Shown: one piece after another, positions 1-12,900 of the stretch
How positions within the stretch are numbered: position 1 is the stretch's first letter
How the letters are laid out: each line of letters opens with the position of its first letter
Position numbers and translations under genes: made by a program
From: Prunella strophiata
Lineage: Eukaryota; Chordata; Aves; Passeriformes; Prunellidae
Length of the DNA stretch: 64,000 nt
Direction of reading: 5' to 3'
NCBI GenBank assembly: GCA_036583965.1
Contig: JAZBQD010000014.1
Location: 63,828,395-63,892,394, forward strand
Notes under the pieces: generated by a model
The model's database searches: none
What the model saw: only the letters and a program-made list of their open reading frames with translations
Told to the model about the DNA's origin: nothing

Positions 1-3000
1 CCACAGAAAAACATGCTTCCATCTAGATCTACAGATGTTTTTCTATATTAATTCAGTGCTAAAATCTGAAGGAAATGCAAAACTGAAGATGAAAATTTGT
101 GAACATTATTGGTTGTATAAAATAAGCTCTTTAAAAAAAAATTAAAATTTTAGTGGTATCTGAATTAATTTATTAAAATATTAACAATTGTAGACGAGTT
201 CTGGTATAGGAAAATGTACAGGGGTTTTATATTTAACCTCAATAACCTTTATTGCTGATGTTCTTCTTACAGTCATATCCAAGCAAAGTTCTCCTTACAT
301 CTTTCCTTGCAATAAGAGTGAAGAGAAGCAGAATATCACAAACAAGTATAAGAACTCATTTTAAAGTCATAAAGTAACATTTTGAAGTCTGGTAAGATAT
401 AGAGCAAAGCCCAGTCTTGCTGAGGACTTTTGTATTTGGGTTCAGAAGGAAAGAATTTAATACCAGACCTTTTACAGATGTCTATGTCTGTGACAAATAA
501 AAAGAGATAATAAAAACAGCATAACCTTTTAATTAAAAAAAAAAATAATGTTTTCTGAAGGAAATGCAAAGGTTTATTTGTTAAATTCCTTTTAAGTGTT
601 CATATCTGAACATTTGGAGAAGTGTCTTGTCAACAACAAGCTTTTTGATCTTTAAATGCTTATGTGAAATTCATGTCCCTGTTTTTTTGTTGTTTTTTTT
701 TTCCCAAAAAGCACAAAATTTGTCAAATTCTGTAATATCTACATGCCCTCCTATTTTGCAACGAGATATAGTTTTTGATTTCCAAACTGCAAGAAAATAA
801 TTAGAGAATCATAGATCTGAGTCAACACCAGAAGAAACCCTTCTGATTTGACAAAGGTTAAATTTGAGGTTTTGCATTCAACCATGAAAATTAAAAAATT
901 AAGGTAGTAGTCCAAGATTTTAAAGGAGAAACAGGAAAAAGTTTAAATATCAGGTAAAAAACTTTAGATTGTCTACATATCTACAGCAAAGCAATTAATT
1001 TTTAATGTTCAAAAGTACTATATGTAGCTAAGATATAGTGCATTAAAAAAATAAAGAACTTGAGGTTAGGAAAACCTCCAGATAATTTAGTAACTATTCA
1101 AGTTTGCAAACTTTTCTTATATATTGGACCTGAGGTTTTTTTGAAGGCAAGTCTAAGCTCTTTCCTTCTAGGAGTTTCATGCACACTGAATAATGCACAG
1201 CATTGTTTTTCCTACTTACCTATTGTAGACCCCTGAAATGCAGCCCATTTAATCTCTCCAAAGCTAAAACTATACTTATAAATTAAATGGTACCATGAAA
1301 CATTTCCAAGCCACTGAGAAACTCCATCATTATGCTGTTAAATTTTCAAAACTTGATATGGAAAAATCAGAACTGTCCCAATATCTCCTGAGCATAGCCC
1401 AGAAGACAAGAAGATAATGCAATATTTCTAGTTGGTATTTTACAGTCAAGTACCTTAAGATAATGAGATTTTTTTCTTAGTATTGATGGAATTATTTTGA
1501 TGCAGCTTGAACTCAGGACTAGAGAATCATCTCTTCATATTTAATATGCTGATATAGAAAGAGCTTCAGAGTCTTAACATCAATAGTTTCAGCTGCAAAA
1601 GGAATATAGCAAAAAACAACTGATGCAAAAGTAAAACTATCAGTGTATTCTACACTGATGGAACAGTGTCCAAAAAATTTAACAAAATAAACACAATTTC
1701 AAAAAAATGTAATAAAATAAACCAGGATGGTACAGAGAGAGATAATGAAATTACATACCAAACAGAATCACAATGTACAAATTCTGTTTTTTGTAGTTCT
1801 AAGTAAATAATCAGGAATGTCTTTTGGAGAAACAGACTTTACATGAAATAAATTATGAGCAGGCTCAATATGAAACAGAATATTTTCCCTGTGCTCCAAA
1901 TTTTATTATGAATCTATTCATAAACCTTTTTTTTATAGTCATTCTCAAGAGTTTGAATGGATCTTGGTAGTTTTCAGGGGCTTGTGTATAATAAGAATTT
2001 TTGAACAGAAAGAAATTCCACGTGTATGTTTTTAAATAGCAAAGAACTCAAAACTGGCATTTAGGATTCAACAGAAACTGAAAAATATGCTGCATAGAGA
2101 GAAAATCAACCCCACAAAGATGACTATCAGTTAAAAGCATTGAAAATGTTAAAATCAATTAAGGCTTCCAATCAGTGTCTAAAGGGTCATTGTATGCCCA
2201 TCAAAGAAACAAAGAAATATCATGGAAAATATGTAAACTATTAAGTGACCTTTCCCTTCGAAGTCTCCCAGCTTGTGGCCATCATCAGTTCAGAGTATTT
2301 TTCACAGGGCTGAAGTTTGGTTATAGCTATGTTAGCTGAGAGTGCTTCTGACAGGACAGTGAACTGCAGTCAACTGCCAGATGTAGCATCTCCTGCTTTT
2401 GTACAGGTTGTTGATGACTTCTCTGACACAAATCCATGACCACCAGCTAGAGTTCACAGTTCTTAGAAAGTTCTAGATGGTTCCAGACATTACCTATACT
2501 TTTATTTATTTTTATTATTTTTAAGGTTTTTAAGAGTTTTTGTTTGTTTGTTTGTTTTTTTTAATGTCTGGGTGAATGAGTATGTTTTTGTGTGCCTGCC
2601 AGTAAAAATATATATATATTCAAAAACCATCTTGCTGCAGTCATCTGCAATTTCTTGTTGTTAGAAATTGGGCTGAATTTCTCATATTTTCTTTCTACAT
2701 CCTAGACTATCAACACCAACTTAAAGAAGGAGCTTCCTACAGTCCTTCCATACAAAACTCCACCTTACGAGGAATATTTCCATATTAGAACATTTAACAC
2801 AATATATGACATTACCAAATAATGATCTATAAAATTTGCTGCTGAAGGCACTATGCCTAATTCAAATGAGAATGAAATCTCGACTTTTATTATGAGTTGG
2901 AATAAGAAAATGAAACTTTTAATCACTATTAATTTTAATTAAGCAAGTGTAAGCAAAGGTGTCTTCCTGGAATCTATCTATACTTTAAAATTTACCATGA

Positions 3001-3009
3001 CAGTTTATT
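1..3009. other. Intergenic, AT-rich
   Basis: No gene is recognised. Contents are short A or T runs (for example about 536-546 and 672-702), a (TTTG)n run near 2540-2560 and a (TA)n run near 2608-2620. The 77-codon minus frame at 336-569 resembles nothing known. Confidence 0.7.
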
Positions 3010-3081
3010 GTGCTTGCATGTGGTTGGACTCAGTGACCTGAAAGGTCCTTTCCAACCCCAGTGAACCAATGATTCTATACT
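3010..3081 (+). mobile_element. CR1 LINE extreme 3' end fragment
   Basis: A short stretch matches the terminal part of CR1: GGTTGGACTCAGTGACCTGA, AAGGTCCTTTCCAACCCCAG, then ATGATTCTATAC at the end. Only about 70 bp survive, the usual result of heavy 5' truncation during target-primed reverse transcription. Family assignment is firm because of the adjoining GGTCC-TTTCCAACC box and the ATTCTAT tail; subfamily cannot be set. Confidence 0.8.
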
Positions 3082-6000
3082 TGACTCTTTGATTCTGAAT
3101 TCAAATGATCTGCATGTTGAATGAAATAATGCAATGACACCTCATTACAAAATCAGGACAAACCCTGATTCTGGTTCTTTGTTAAATTTATTCTGTCAGA
3201 TGCAATGATCTGGAAAAGGAAAAGTAGCAAGGTATAATTTCTGATTATCATAAGAATGTGATTTTGTTCTTTAACACTGTGCAGTTTGTATATTGCTATC
3301 ATCTCAATTCATCATCATTAATTGACTTTAGGCAATTCATAACTTGTTACATAAATAAAATCCATTAATGAACTTGGACACAGATTCTTAAAAGCACTTA
3401 TGCAAGTTAAATCTGGATTGTAGGGGGAATTGCTATTCCTTTTTATAGTGTTGCATAAATAATTGTAAACTCTGAATCTTTGAACTTGAACGTACCCAAA
3501 TTTAATTTGCTTTTACTTCCAAAGCCACACCTTCCATTAACTCAATTAGGGCTGTACATATGTAGCTACACCAGTGGTTTATATCTACACTATCAAATTA
3601 AGTATTACTGTGATGAACTTTGCATTATTCCATCCTTAGATAAATGGATGCATGGAGATAGACTGTGTGAATCAAAACTGGCCTAATCTCTGACTAAACC
3701 AGAATTACAGCAGTGAAATCAATATACACTTTGTGGGAGGTTTGGGTGATGAACAGAGTTCAGAATTTTATTACCAGAAATTAAACTGAGGCCTTTAATT
3801 CTTGTGAAATGATACCATGGTACATCCTCAACAGGAATGAAACAAATTGATGTTCAAATACAGCAAAGTGGTTGTACATGAATGCATGATCTGTGCTAGA
3901 AGAGTGCACATTTGCCAGCTAATCAGAATGGAGATTTTGACCTTGATATTCTCTCTCTAATGCAGAAAATAATGAATCTGTCATATGAACTTGAGTAGAG
4001 AGGTTAAATCTCAAGCTTATTCCATGTGTTTGTTGCATATTCCAGAGGGAGTTGAGATAAGTAGCTTTTGCACATTACAGCCAGATTCCATTTCACCTAA
4101 GCCAGGTTTCCTTTGTGCTAAAATGGGAAAATCCACATCTATTTGCTCTGGTTGTCTCTAATTTTATCTGAATCTATTTCACTCTCATCATCCATCTTCA
4201 ATCAGTGCTCCCAAAGGCCAGAGCACATCAACACCACAAGAGCAGTGTCTTCAAGGTCTACAATTATCCAATGACTTGGTATGGCAGGCTAATCGCATGA
4301 AATTGCAGCTATATCCTTTCAACTGCATTCCCCAGCTCCAAATAATCAGCATCACAGAGGGTCAGGTTCTCAGTCTTAATTCTCTCTGGGCAGTCAGAAT
4401 GAGTCCTGTATCATTCTCACAGCACAGTATTTAGCATAACTCAGTGTTTGAAAAACCATTGTATTTTAAAATCAGTTACTTTGATTCTTGGGCTCCTCAC
4501 AAAAACAATGCACTTCCTTCAGCACTGAATTTTAAGCTAATTACAATTATGACTTGCCATAAATGCCATAGGCCATAAAATGGCCATTAGACAAAGGCTG
4601 CATATCCAGAGATAAGCTTGCCAGCAAACCCTTAAGAAATGAAAAGCAGAAATAGGATTCATGCAGCACCTGAGAAACTGTTTCCAGCTATTACACATAC
4701 ATCTCTAATTGATATTTTAATCTCTAAAACACTTTTTAGTGTCTGCTATTGTTAACCTTTCAAAACTTCCAATTACTCTATAAAAGGATGTAGTTAAAGA
4801 AACAGAAAAAAAGTTCCAATTATTGCAAGTGAAGAACTTAGACATTTTTAATGCAAAACAGAATCACAATGAATTTGAAAATTTCCTTAGAAGACTCTGG
4901 TAACTTTGATATCCAACTTTTTTTTCCAGAAAATATTAAATTAATACATGGCAAAGTTAGATTTCTTTACTAGTCCTAAGCCATCTGCTTCACAAAATCA
5001 TTCAGAACAACCTCTAAGTATATGGGATTAGTATTTTAAAAGTTCTGGATAAATTATGAGTAAATATAAAAAAATTATACAAATGAGTAGGCATCTATGA
5101 GCAAAATGTTAAACAGAAAGTTTCAATTCATTTAGGCAGATCCCAATGTACTAGAAATTTTGCAGCACACCTGTGTTTTTTAAATTAAAATTTTAAGAAA
5201 TAAATATACTCTAGAACTAAGGTGATTGTGGTAGTGATATTAAATTAAACAGCTGCAAATACTACCACATATGCAAAAAGATTTTAGAATTTTCTCATAG
5301 AGAACACCCAGTGGTGCTGTAGAAGTTTTGGGCATTAATTTGGGGACATTCAGAATCATTTACTGAGTGTCAGTCAGCAGAAAAAAAGTTTAATGTTGTC
5401 ATGTAAGTGTTCACCAGACTACTGAAAAGAATGACCATAGCTTATGCTTTCTAATATATAAAATGCCTTGAGGAAATAATTATGTTTAAATAATTTTAGA
5501 AAAAAAATACCTCTTTCTTCCCCAAAACAACCTAAATTACTAAGAAGCACTACAATAGAACTGAAAGATTTGTTTAACTGCTCAGATATTTGACCTTACA
5601 GACATATTTCCTAAACTGCTTAAATATCTGTGCACAAAGTAAATCCATTCTGCATCAACAGCACCAAGCAGAAAGCACAGGACAGTAGCAGCATCATTTC
5701 TCTCACATTCAGACATGCAGACAATGACAATGAAAGTTTTGCTTCTCTTTAGCAAGGTGAGGTTTTATCACTGCTGTAGGAAATGGGCACTCAGCTTGCT
5801 TTGGGCTTTATCGGCCTCCAAAAATGAATGTACATTTCTTTTACAATGAGGGTGTTCTGCAGGTTTATGGGTTTATGGGATACCTCCAGCTGGTGATTAA
5901 TCACTGTATTAAAAAAAAAAATATATATATATATAAAAAAGAAGGCAGGGAGATGAGCCTAAAACAGGGCCTGGAAGAAAACAAAGAGAACATGCTCCTG

Positions 6001-9000
6001 TATCATCTTTAGCTTCTTTGGCAGAGAACCACCTTGATTTGGTGTTGTTTATGCAACTATTTTCTTGTTTGTATCTTTTAAATCCAGAATAACTAAGAAA
6101 TCACTAAAACACAGGCCAGAACATTATAGTGTGTGTATATATATATAGCAAATAAAGATCTCAGTGGGATGAGAAATGAAGCAGTAGTACAAATCACTTT
6201 ATTTTTTAGCAAGGCATTAGTTTGTTTGAGGTTAAGAAGGTCTAAAACAGTTTAAAACAGAGGTGATTCACTATGATAAAAGATATTTTCACATCACTGA
6301 AACACACAGGTATCTTCTAGAAAAATAGTGTCTTGATGGCAGTTGTTGCAGTTGCAGGGTATTGTGACATTAAATAATAGACAACTGAATTAAAATATTT
6401 GTTTTTCCCTTTTAGCAACTACTTTACTACCTGGAAAACCTCTCTAAGTGATTCTCTCATTAATCTTACTGTGAAAAGGGAGATAAGGAAAATGTAAAAC
6501 CCACACACCTGCACTCTGGAATTGAGCTGTCCAAAAAAATGAAGGGAAGAGCAAACAGCAGCTACAAAGCAGGAGAACTTCTCTTCAATTATACAATAAA
6601 TTCAAAGAAAATGACAAGAGGATGAGAGGCTGCACAAGTCAGGAGGAAGAGATAAAACAAGAAAAGCAAGAAATAAAGACATTATGTGACCATGTAGGTA
6701 GAGGTATGTTAACACCTTGGGAGGAGGAAGGAAGCATTAAGAATCATTCCACCCACTAGCATTTATTTCTCAAATTGCAGGTTTGGTGTTTAAGGAATTT
6801 AAAACATCCATTAGCCTTTCACAGGAAGAATAGATAATGAATTACAACTGCCAGGGAAGCAGTGGAAGGAAACCAATATTTTTAGACCTAATTTAAGGAT
6901 TTATGCTACAGTTAAGATCACAGAGCATCCTACATTGGATGAGTTAAAGATGTAGATTTTGGATCTTCTTATTCAGGCTGATTAATATCGCCTCATTGAA
7001 ATCTGTAATGCTATTAGGAATTGTCATTTATGTTTTTAATATCAGACCAAATAAAACCTGCTATTTTTACTCAAGGGGTTGTACAGAAACCTTCTTATTT
7101 TGACAAAGCACTGTTGGAAAAGCATACGTAAATTTCATTATTAAAGCAATTTTTAATTTATATTTTTCTTTAAAAGAAAAAAAGTATGTCTCTAATGGCT
7201 CACAGTAATGAAAAATAGGCACAAAAATAAATATTTGACCAAATTCTTCTGTCACACTGACTCCACACAACTGATTCTGGTTGGGGTTCTGCTGCAAGAG
7301 ACAGAATTAATGCATTACATTAATGAATGATAGAAATTTCCTTCCCTTCTCCCTCTTGTTCTGCTTTTGCATTACTAGGTTTTTAGTTGTGCCTTTTCCA
7401 TTATTTTTTTGGTCTTTGAAAACACTGATAGAGTTTGCTGAGAAAGCAAACTCTGCAACCCCTCTTCACTATTCACAAAGAACATGGATTTGTAACATCT
7501 CAGCAAATAAAGATTCAGTATTTGGCTCAAGCTATAGAGCTTTTGGTTTTTTTTCTCTAGTTCATAATGTGCTGAGTTTGCTGCCTTGAGTGGTGCCTGT
7601 CAAGCGCATGGGGATTCAACATTGTAAATCAGGCCCAGAGAGAAAAGCAAAGGCTACTAGCTGGTGGATTGCATGAACAGAACTGTTTAGCTGCCCTAAA
7701 CTCTTCAAAAGAAATCTTAAATTCAACCCCAGATATGTGTTATCCCAGTACAGAAGAGTGAATTTCACCCTCAGGGAGTGTATACTAGCTCATATAGTAG
7801 TCTTATTGTGGAAAGTTCACTTCAGACTCAATTTACAATATTCCCCTTCTCTCTTCTTGTCTCCCCTTCCTATCCTCAGGCCAACAAAAGGAAATCTGGT
7901 TTATATTTCTCAGCACAAGATTTGTTTTCACCTCTGACACGCAGGGAACAATCCCTCCATGCAAGGGCCTGTTACCAGCAGTGCCACACTTCTCGCCTCA
8001 CGGGCTGATCCCTCATCATCTGCAGATCCTTCTGCCCAGCTCCAACCAAATCAGCCACACCTCCTCTGATAAAGGCTTATCAGCAATTTTATTCAGGCAA
8101 ATGCAAAAATGCACAGGATCATCATTCTTGACTTAAATGGAATCTTATCTCCCCAAAATTATAAGGCACGCTTTCCTAAAGTGGATGGTTTCTGTTACAC
8201 ATCTCTGTGTAACCAAGTGTCAGAAATCAAAGATAGAATAACTTTCTGTAAATGATATGCTTCAGAATCAACTTTGCTTCAGCAGTAAAACTTTTAAAAT
8301 GTAACAGCTGAGTTAAATATAAGCAAATGGAAATTGCCAGTGAATTAAGCTTCTAGGACTAATCAGTAACAGAATGTTAAAGGAAACTAAAAAGTGGTGA
8401 TAAATCCTATGCAAACTTCATTTTCAAAGTTGTCTGAGTCTGCAGAGGTGTGTTAATTGAAAAGCCACGTGGATGAATTGATCCATGTTGGATCCTAATG
8501 GAATTCACCTTAAACTCCATAATGAAAATGGTGCTCCACAGACTTTTGTTATGTGTTTGAAAAGCAAACACATTCATAAACCTCCATAAGATTCTGCAGA
8601 ATCACAAACCTGTATGTTAAAGAAACATTCATGTCACTAAGAATTGAAGATAGACCCTGGTTTTTGGCTTACTATAAAACCATGCTTATCCTTGCTTTAG
8701 CACAGAACCAGCTTCCAGATAACCTCAGTCCAGCCATTCCACATTTTGCTCATTTTTTGTTGCCTTTTCAGGCATTGGGAGGCTCAAGTCCCATAAACAT
8801 CTATGCTCATGCATAGCATTCTGCAAATGGGTTTGTAAATGGCCTCTTTGAAACCATTCCTATTTTTAAAACTGTGCATGGTAATGCAGTTGGATTAAAT
8901 ATCATTGTTCTAAACACTCTACAGGCAACTCTTCCTCAAGGGTATATAAGCCAACAGACTAAACAGACAGTCTTGGAGGGGAATCAGAGGCATAACAACT

Positions 9001-9436
9001 TGTATTTAGCTTATAACACTGCTACACTTCCATGTATGAAAGCTTGACTTGTTTTTCTTAAGAATTTTTAAGCATTGGTCTGAAGCAGTCTGACTACTGT
9101 CAGAAAACTGTTTGAAAGTAGAATCAAGAGATTTTTCCAAGTTGCTAAAGTAGCTCCCTGGCACAGCTGGGAATAAGGCTGAATTTTCTGGAGCTCTATT
9201 TTATTAGTGTGCTCCCAGCTTTGACAAATTACTGTTCTGGTGATAAGCACTGAAATTTTAAGCAAATATATTCTTGTAGGAGCAAAGCCTTTTAATAATC
9301 TGAGACCTTCCACTGTTATTGATACTAATCTTGTCACAGTGTCTCCAAGTCCACAGCATCTTTCTGTTACATCAGACTTACATTTTCATCTCTCAGATGC
9401 TGACTATGCATAAAAGTGAGTCATCTTTTCCTACAT
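3082..9436. other. Intergenic, AT-rich
   Basis: No gene is recognised. A stretch at about 3681-3793 begins GGCCTAATCTCTGAC and ends AACTGAGGCC, with GAATTACAGCAGTGAAATCA inside, and could be another old inverted-repeat element. Short (TA)n runs lie near 5920-5935 and 6130-6147. Overlapping small frames at 7323-8008 are chance. Confidence 0.65.
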
Positions 9437-9990
9437 GTGCTGGGTTAATTCTGGCTAAAATCCCAAGCAGTTGCTCACTCACTTTCTCCCTCAGCAGGAG
9501 CAGGGAGAAAATGGGAAGAACATGGAAGAGCATGAATTGAGATAAAGATGGAGAGGTCACTTACCAATTACTATCAAGGAAAAAGAGATCAATTTGGGGA
9601 AAATTAACTTTATTGACAATAAAAATAGATAGGTAATAAAAAGATAAGCATGAAATTGATACTGATCTTTCCTTCCCCTTTCCCTGGTCTCAATTTCACT
9701 CCATTCTTTTCTTCTCTCAGCCTCTCTGAGCAGCACAAGGTAAAGAGAGACAGAGTTTATGGTCAATACATAAAGACTTTTCTCACCTGTTCTCTGCTTA
9801 TCCATGGGCTCCAGTCCTTCAGGAAACATCAGCTCCTTCTGTGTGGGATCCTTCATGGACCATGAATATGTTTTCCCTGTTTGGCCAAGGGCTGTGCTCT
9901 GCTGGGTCCATTGGAGCTGACTGGGATCAGCTGGTGCAGGCAACTCCATCTTCCCCTCAAAGAGATTGCAGGCCTGAAACCCTGTTGATG
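9437..9990 (-). mobile_element. Decayed avian endogenous retrovirus LTR-type repeat
   Basis: The left part (TGTGCTGGGTTAATTCTGGC, then GCTCACTCAC and CAGGGAGAAAATGGGAAGA, then TTGAGATAAAGA) resembles the reverse complement of a common bird LTR end. It continues with features seen in bird LTR repeats: CACTTACCAATTACTATCA, TTGGGGAAAATTAACTTTATT, CTCAATTTCACTCC, and a GC-richer end with CAGTCCTTCAGG and GTGTGGGATCCTTC blocks. No retroviral gag, pol or env frame is present. Orientation is set from the assumed terminal TGT...ACA pattern and could be wrong. Right end is approximate; no target-site duplication was found. Family name is not assigned. Confidence 0.6.
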
Positions 9991-12900
9991 TTAACTTTGG
10001 GAGGTGTTAGACTGACTACAAATTAAAGGAACACAAATAAGTATGTTCTTTCAGCTAGTTTACCGTTTGTACACTGCACAGTCAACAAGTTATGCTGAGA
10101 TTGATCAGATAGGTTGGTGAGTCATTTGAAAACCACCTTTTTATTCTACTTTTCCTTTACACAAGCATTCAGAAGACCCCTTTTGACACTCCCCCTCAAA
10201 AAAAAAAAAAAAAAAAAAGCAAGCTGAAAAGAAAAATTACCTCTACCAACCAAACAAAAATTTCATGACACAAAAATCAGTTTCAAATTAGTGCAAATGT
10301 GGAGGATGTTCACCTGTCTAAACAGACATCTACATACCAATAGCTGAAAACCTGGTAATGTTTTCAACAACTGAAACTTGCTATTGTACATCAGATAAGA
10401 GTGACTAAATGTAATGAATAAATTATTCAGAAAGCTAAGATGGAAATGACAAAGAAGATCATTCAAAGACTGAATATGATGCAATTTTCTTTCAACTCTG
10501 TTTAAAAGTTTTAACAATGCAGTGTTAAAATGAGAGCAGTCTGATTGTACATGTGTTGAACTTTTTGAGCTAATGAATTCAATAAATAGAAATCACAATA
10601 CTGAACTGTTGACATATGATCAGGTCATAAATTTGATGCAAATGAGAATACATCATGACAGAGCTGAAAACAGATAAAAAGCTTCATTGAATTGCATCCA
10701 TCAGCTCACAAATACTCTAATTCATGTTTCACTCCAGTAAGCCCTGACCTGATTTCATACTTCATGTGAGAAATAAGTTGATTTTTCAGAAAAATTCCAA
10801 CATTTTCAAATTACTTCACCTCAAAACCAGATATAAAATATTGGTTTGAAGGACATTGTGTTTTGATTCAGTGACTATGTGTGTCTTCTAATATACGTAT
10901 TAGGAAAGGAGATTATGTGCTTTCTTCAAAACCTAGCTCTTCCTTTAAAATTTTATTTAGTGGTGGTATTTACGTTATCCTAGATAAAGCAGTGGAATAG
11001 ATATTTGCCTTTTATAAGTAGGCTTGAATAAATCACAAAAGCCTTCCAAGGATTGAATTTGCTAGGCTAAGGTCTAAATTGGAATTCTATCAGTTTTATA
11101 TTTAAATCTATCAAAAATAAAGAAGCATTGGAATGAAATCAAGTGCAGTGCAAATGCTATTTTAAAGAACAGCCTGTCTGAATAATACTGTTCATCTCAG
11201 TCAAGCAGAATTATGCCTATAAGACAAACACATTATTTATTACATATTTTCCCAAAACATTAATTAAAATACAACTTTATTTATTGTTTTTCATTTTAAA
11301 AAAACTCAAAAAAGAGAACTTCCACATTTGTCCATTGAATCCAGCAACTAGACCCAGAAACACCATAATGTCCCCAAATGCTTTATAACTAATAATTGCT
11401 GCTATTTTACATTTCAGTTATCATGGACTGGGGGGAGTTGAGAGGAGGAAAAGAGGAGAGATAAATGTTTGAGTAGAAGCAAGTGTCTGAGACTGCTTTT
11501 TCCCATGTCAGTGACCTCTTAGCTCTTCTTCTGACATCACAAATCCCATAGTCCTTACTGCAGAGTACTGCACCCAGAATGGGACCCTGCAGAATGTCCC
11601 TACTCAGAACAGCCCTAAAATCAGCACATTTGACATGGATTTGGTCAGGAGGGCATCACTCCCTTGTCTCAGTGCTGGATAAGGACACTAAACACCAAGC
11701 TATTATGGAGTAAAGTGGTGGGTTGATAGCATGTTTTAAAATAAACATCCTGGCCTGCACTTTCAAAACTTAATTGCAATTCTCTTTCCTCAGGAGAAAT
11801 TTTCCTACTCCTGTTTCCCATATCCTGTTAGGCTGCGTGATGAAGGGAGAAGGAATCAAGAATCAAGGCACATAACTTTGATGCTGTGGGTACTTTTGAT
11901 GTTTCTCCTTTCATGAATGGTCTCATAAGGCAACTCTGCAAGGATGACATAGCAAAGTGGAAGGAACACCTCCTTCCACTTTGAGATTTTGCTGCTGCAA
12001 TCACTGTGAAGGTTGTTTGGCCCAAATCTACAAGGGTATTGGTTTGATTCCCATTAAAAAAACAACTGTTTTAAATGATGATAAAATGATTGAATCCTTC
12101 TGCAGATTTGGGACCCCACTTCTAAGGGTTTCAGCCTACTAAGCATTGATTTATGGCAGCTGAAATTTTGTTGGATTTAAGACCTAATACCCTGCTAATA
12201 GGATTAAATTTTGTCAATAGATATTAATCCATATTGCTTTCCATTGAAGCATGAATTATGTGGTAAATATCACTTCTATTTGGGGACCAAAAAATGTGCT
12301 AAATGCTGCCACCCCACTTGGGTATTTTCAGTAAGTTTCTAACTTCTTTTATACAGCAAGAGATGTTTTCCTCAATAACTGGTACTACTTTTAGAGATAA
12401 GAGCACCTGTGTATCTATGTATGCTCAAACTTTTTATGTTTTAAAAAAACATAAAACATTAAAGGGGACATCTTCCATCATCTCTTCTCGAGTCAGGCAG
12501 AAAGTAGGGCTAATTCTCCAACAGAGGGAAAGAACTGGCAAATAACCACAGCCATGTCAGCAGATTCAAGCCCTAACTTTCCAGGCTGCTACAACAACTA
12601 AAAACAACATATCCATTTCACCCATGCTCTATCCTGAAGGTTCAGGAGGTGAGAGGCAAATCTTGCTATGTATAAACAGTCATCTACAGTATATTTGACA
12701 AAGAAATTTTATTGTCTTAACATGGCTTGGCTTCTACCACCCACAGTGTAGAAATACAACAGTGAAGCTTGTAAACCAGCTTCCATCCTGTTCTAATGAT
12801 AGTTTAACAACCAGAAGAACTATAATGTTTAAATATAGAATTATTTCTGTTTACACGTTTAACTATCCCTGGTGTTATGGGGACTTTGGCAGTTTACATA

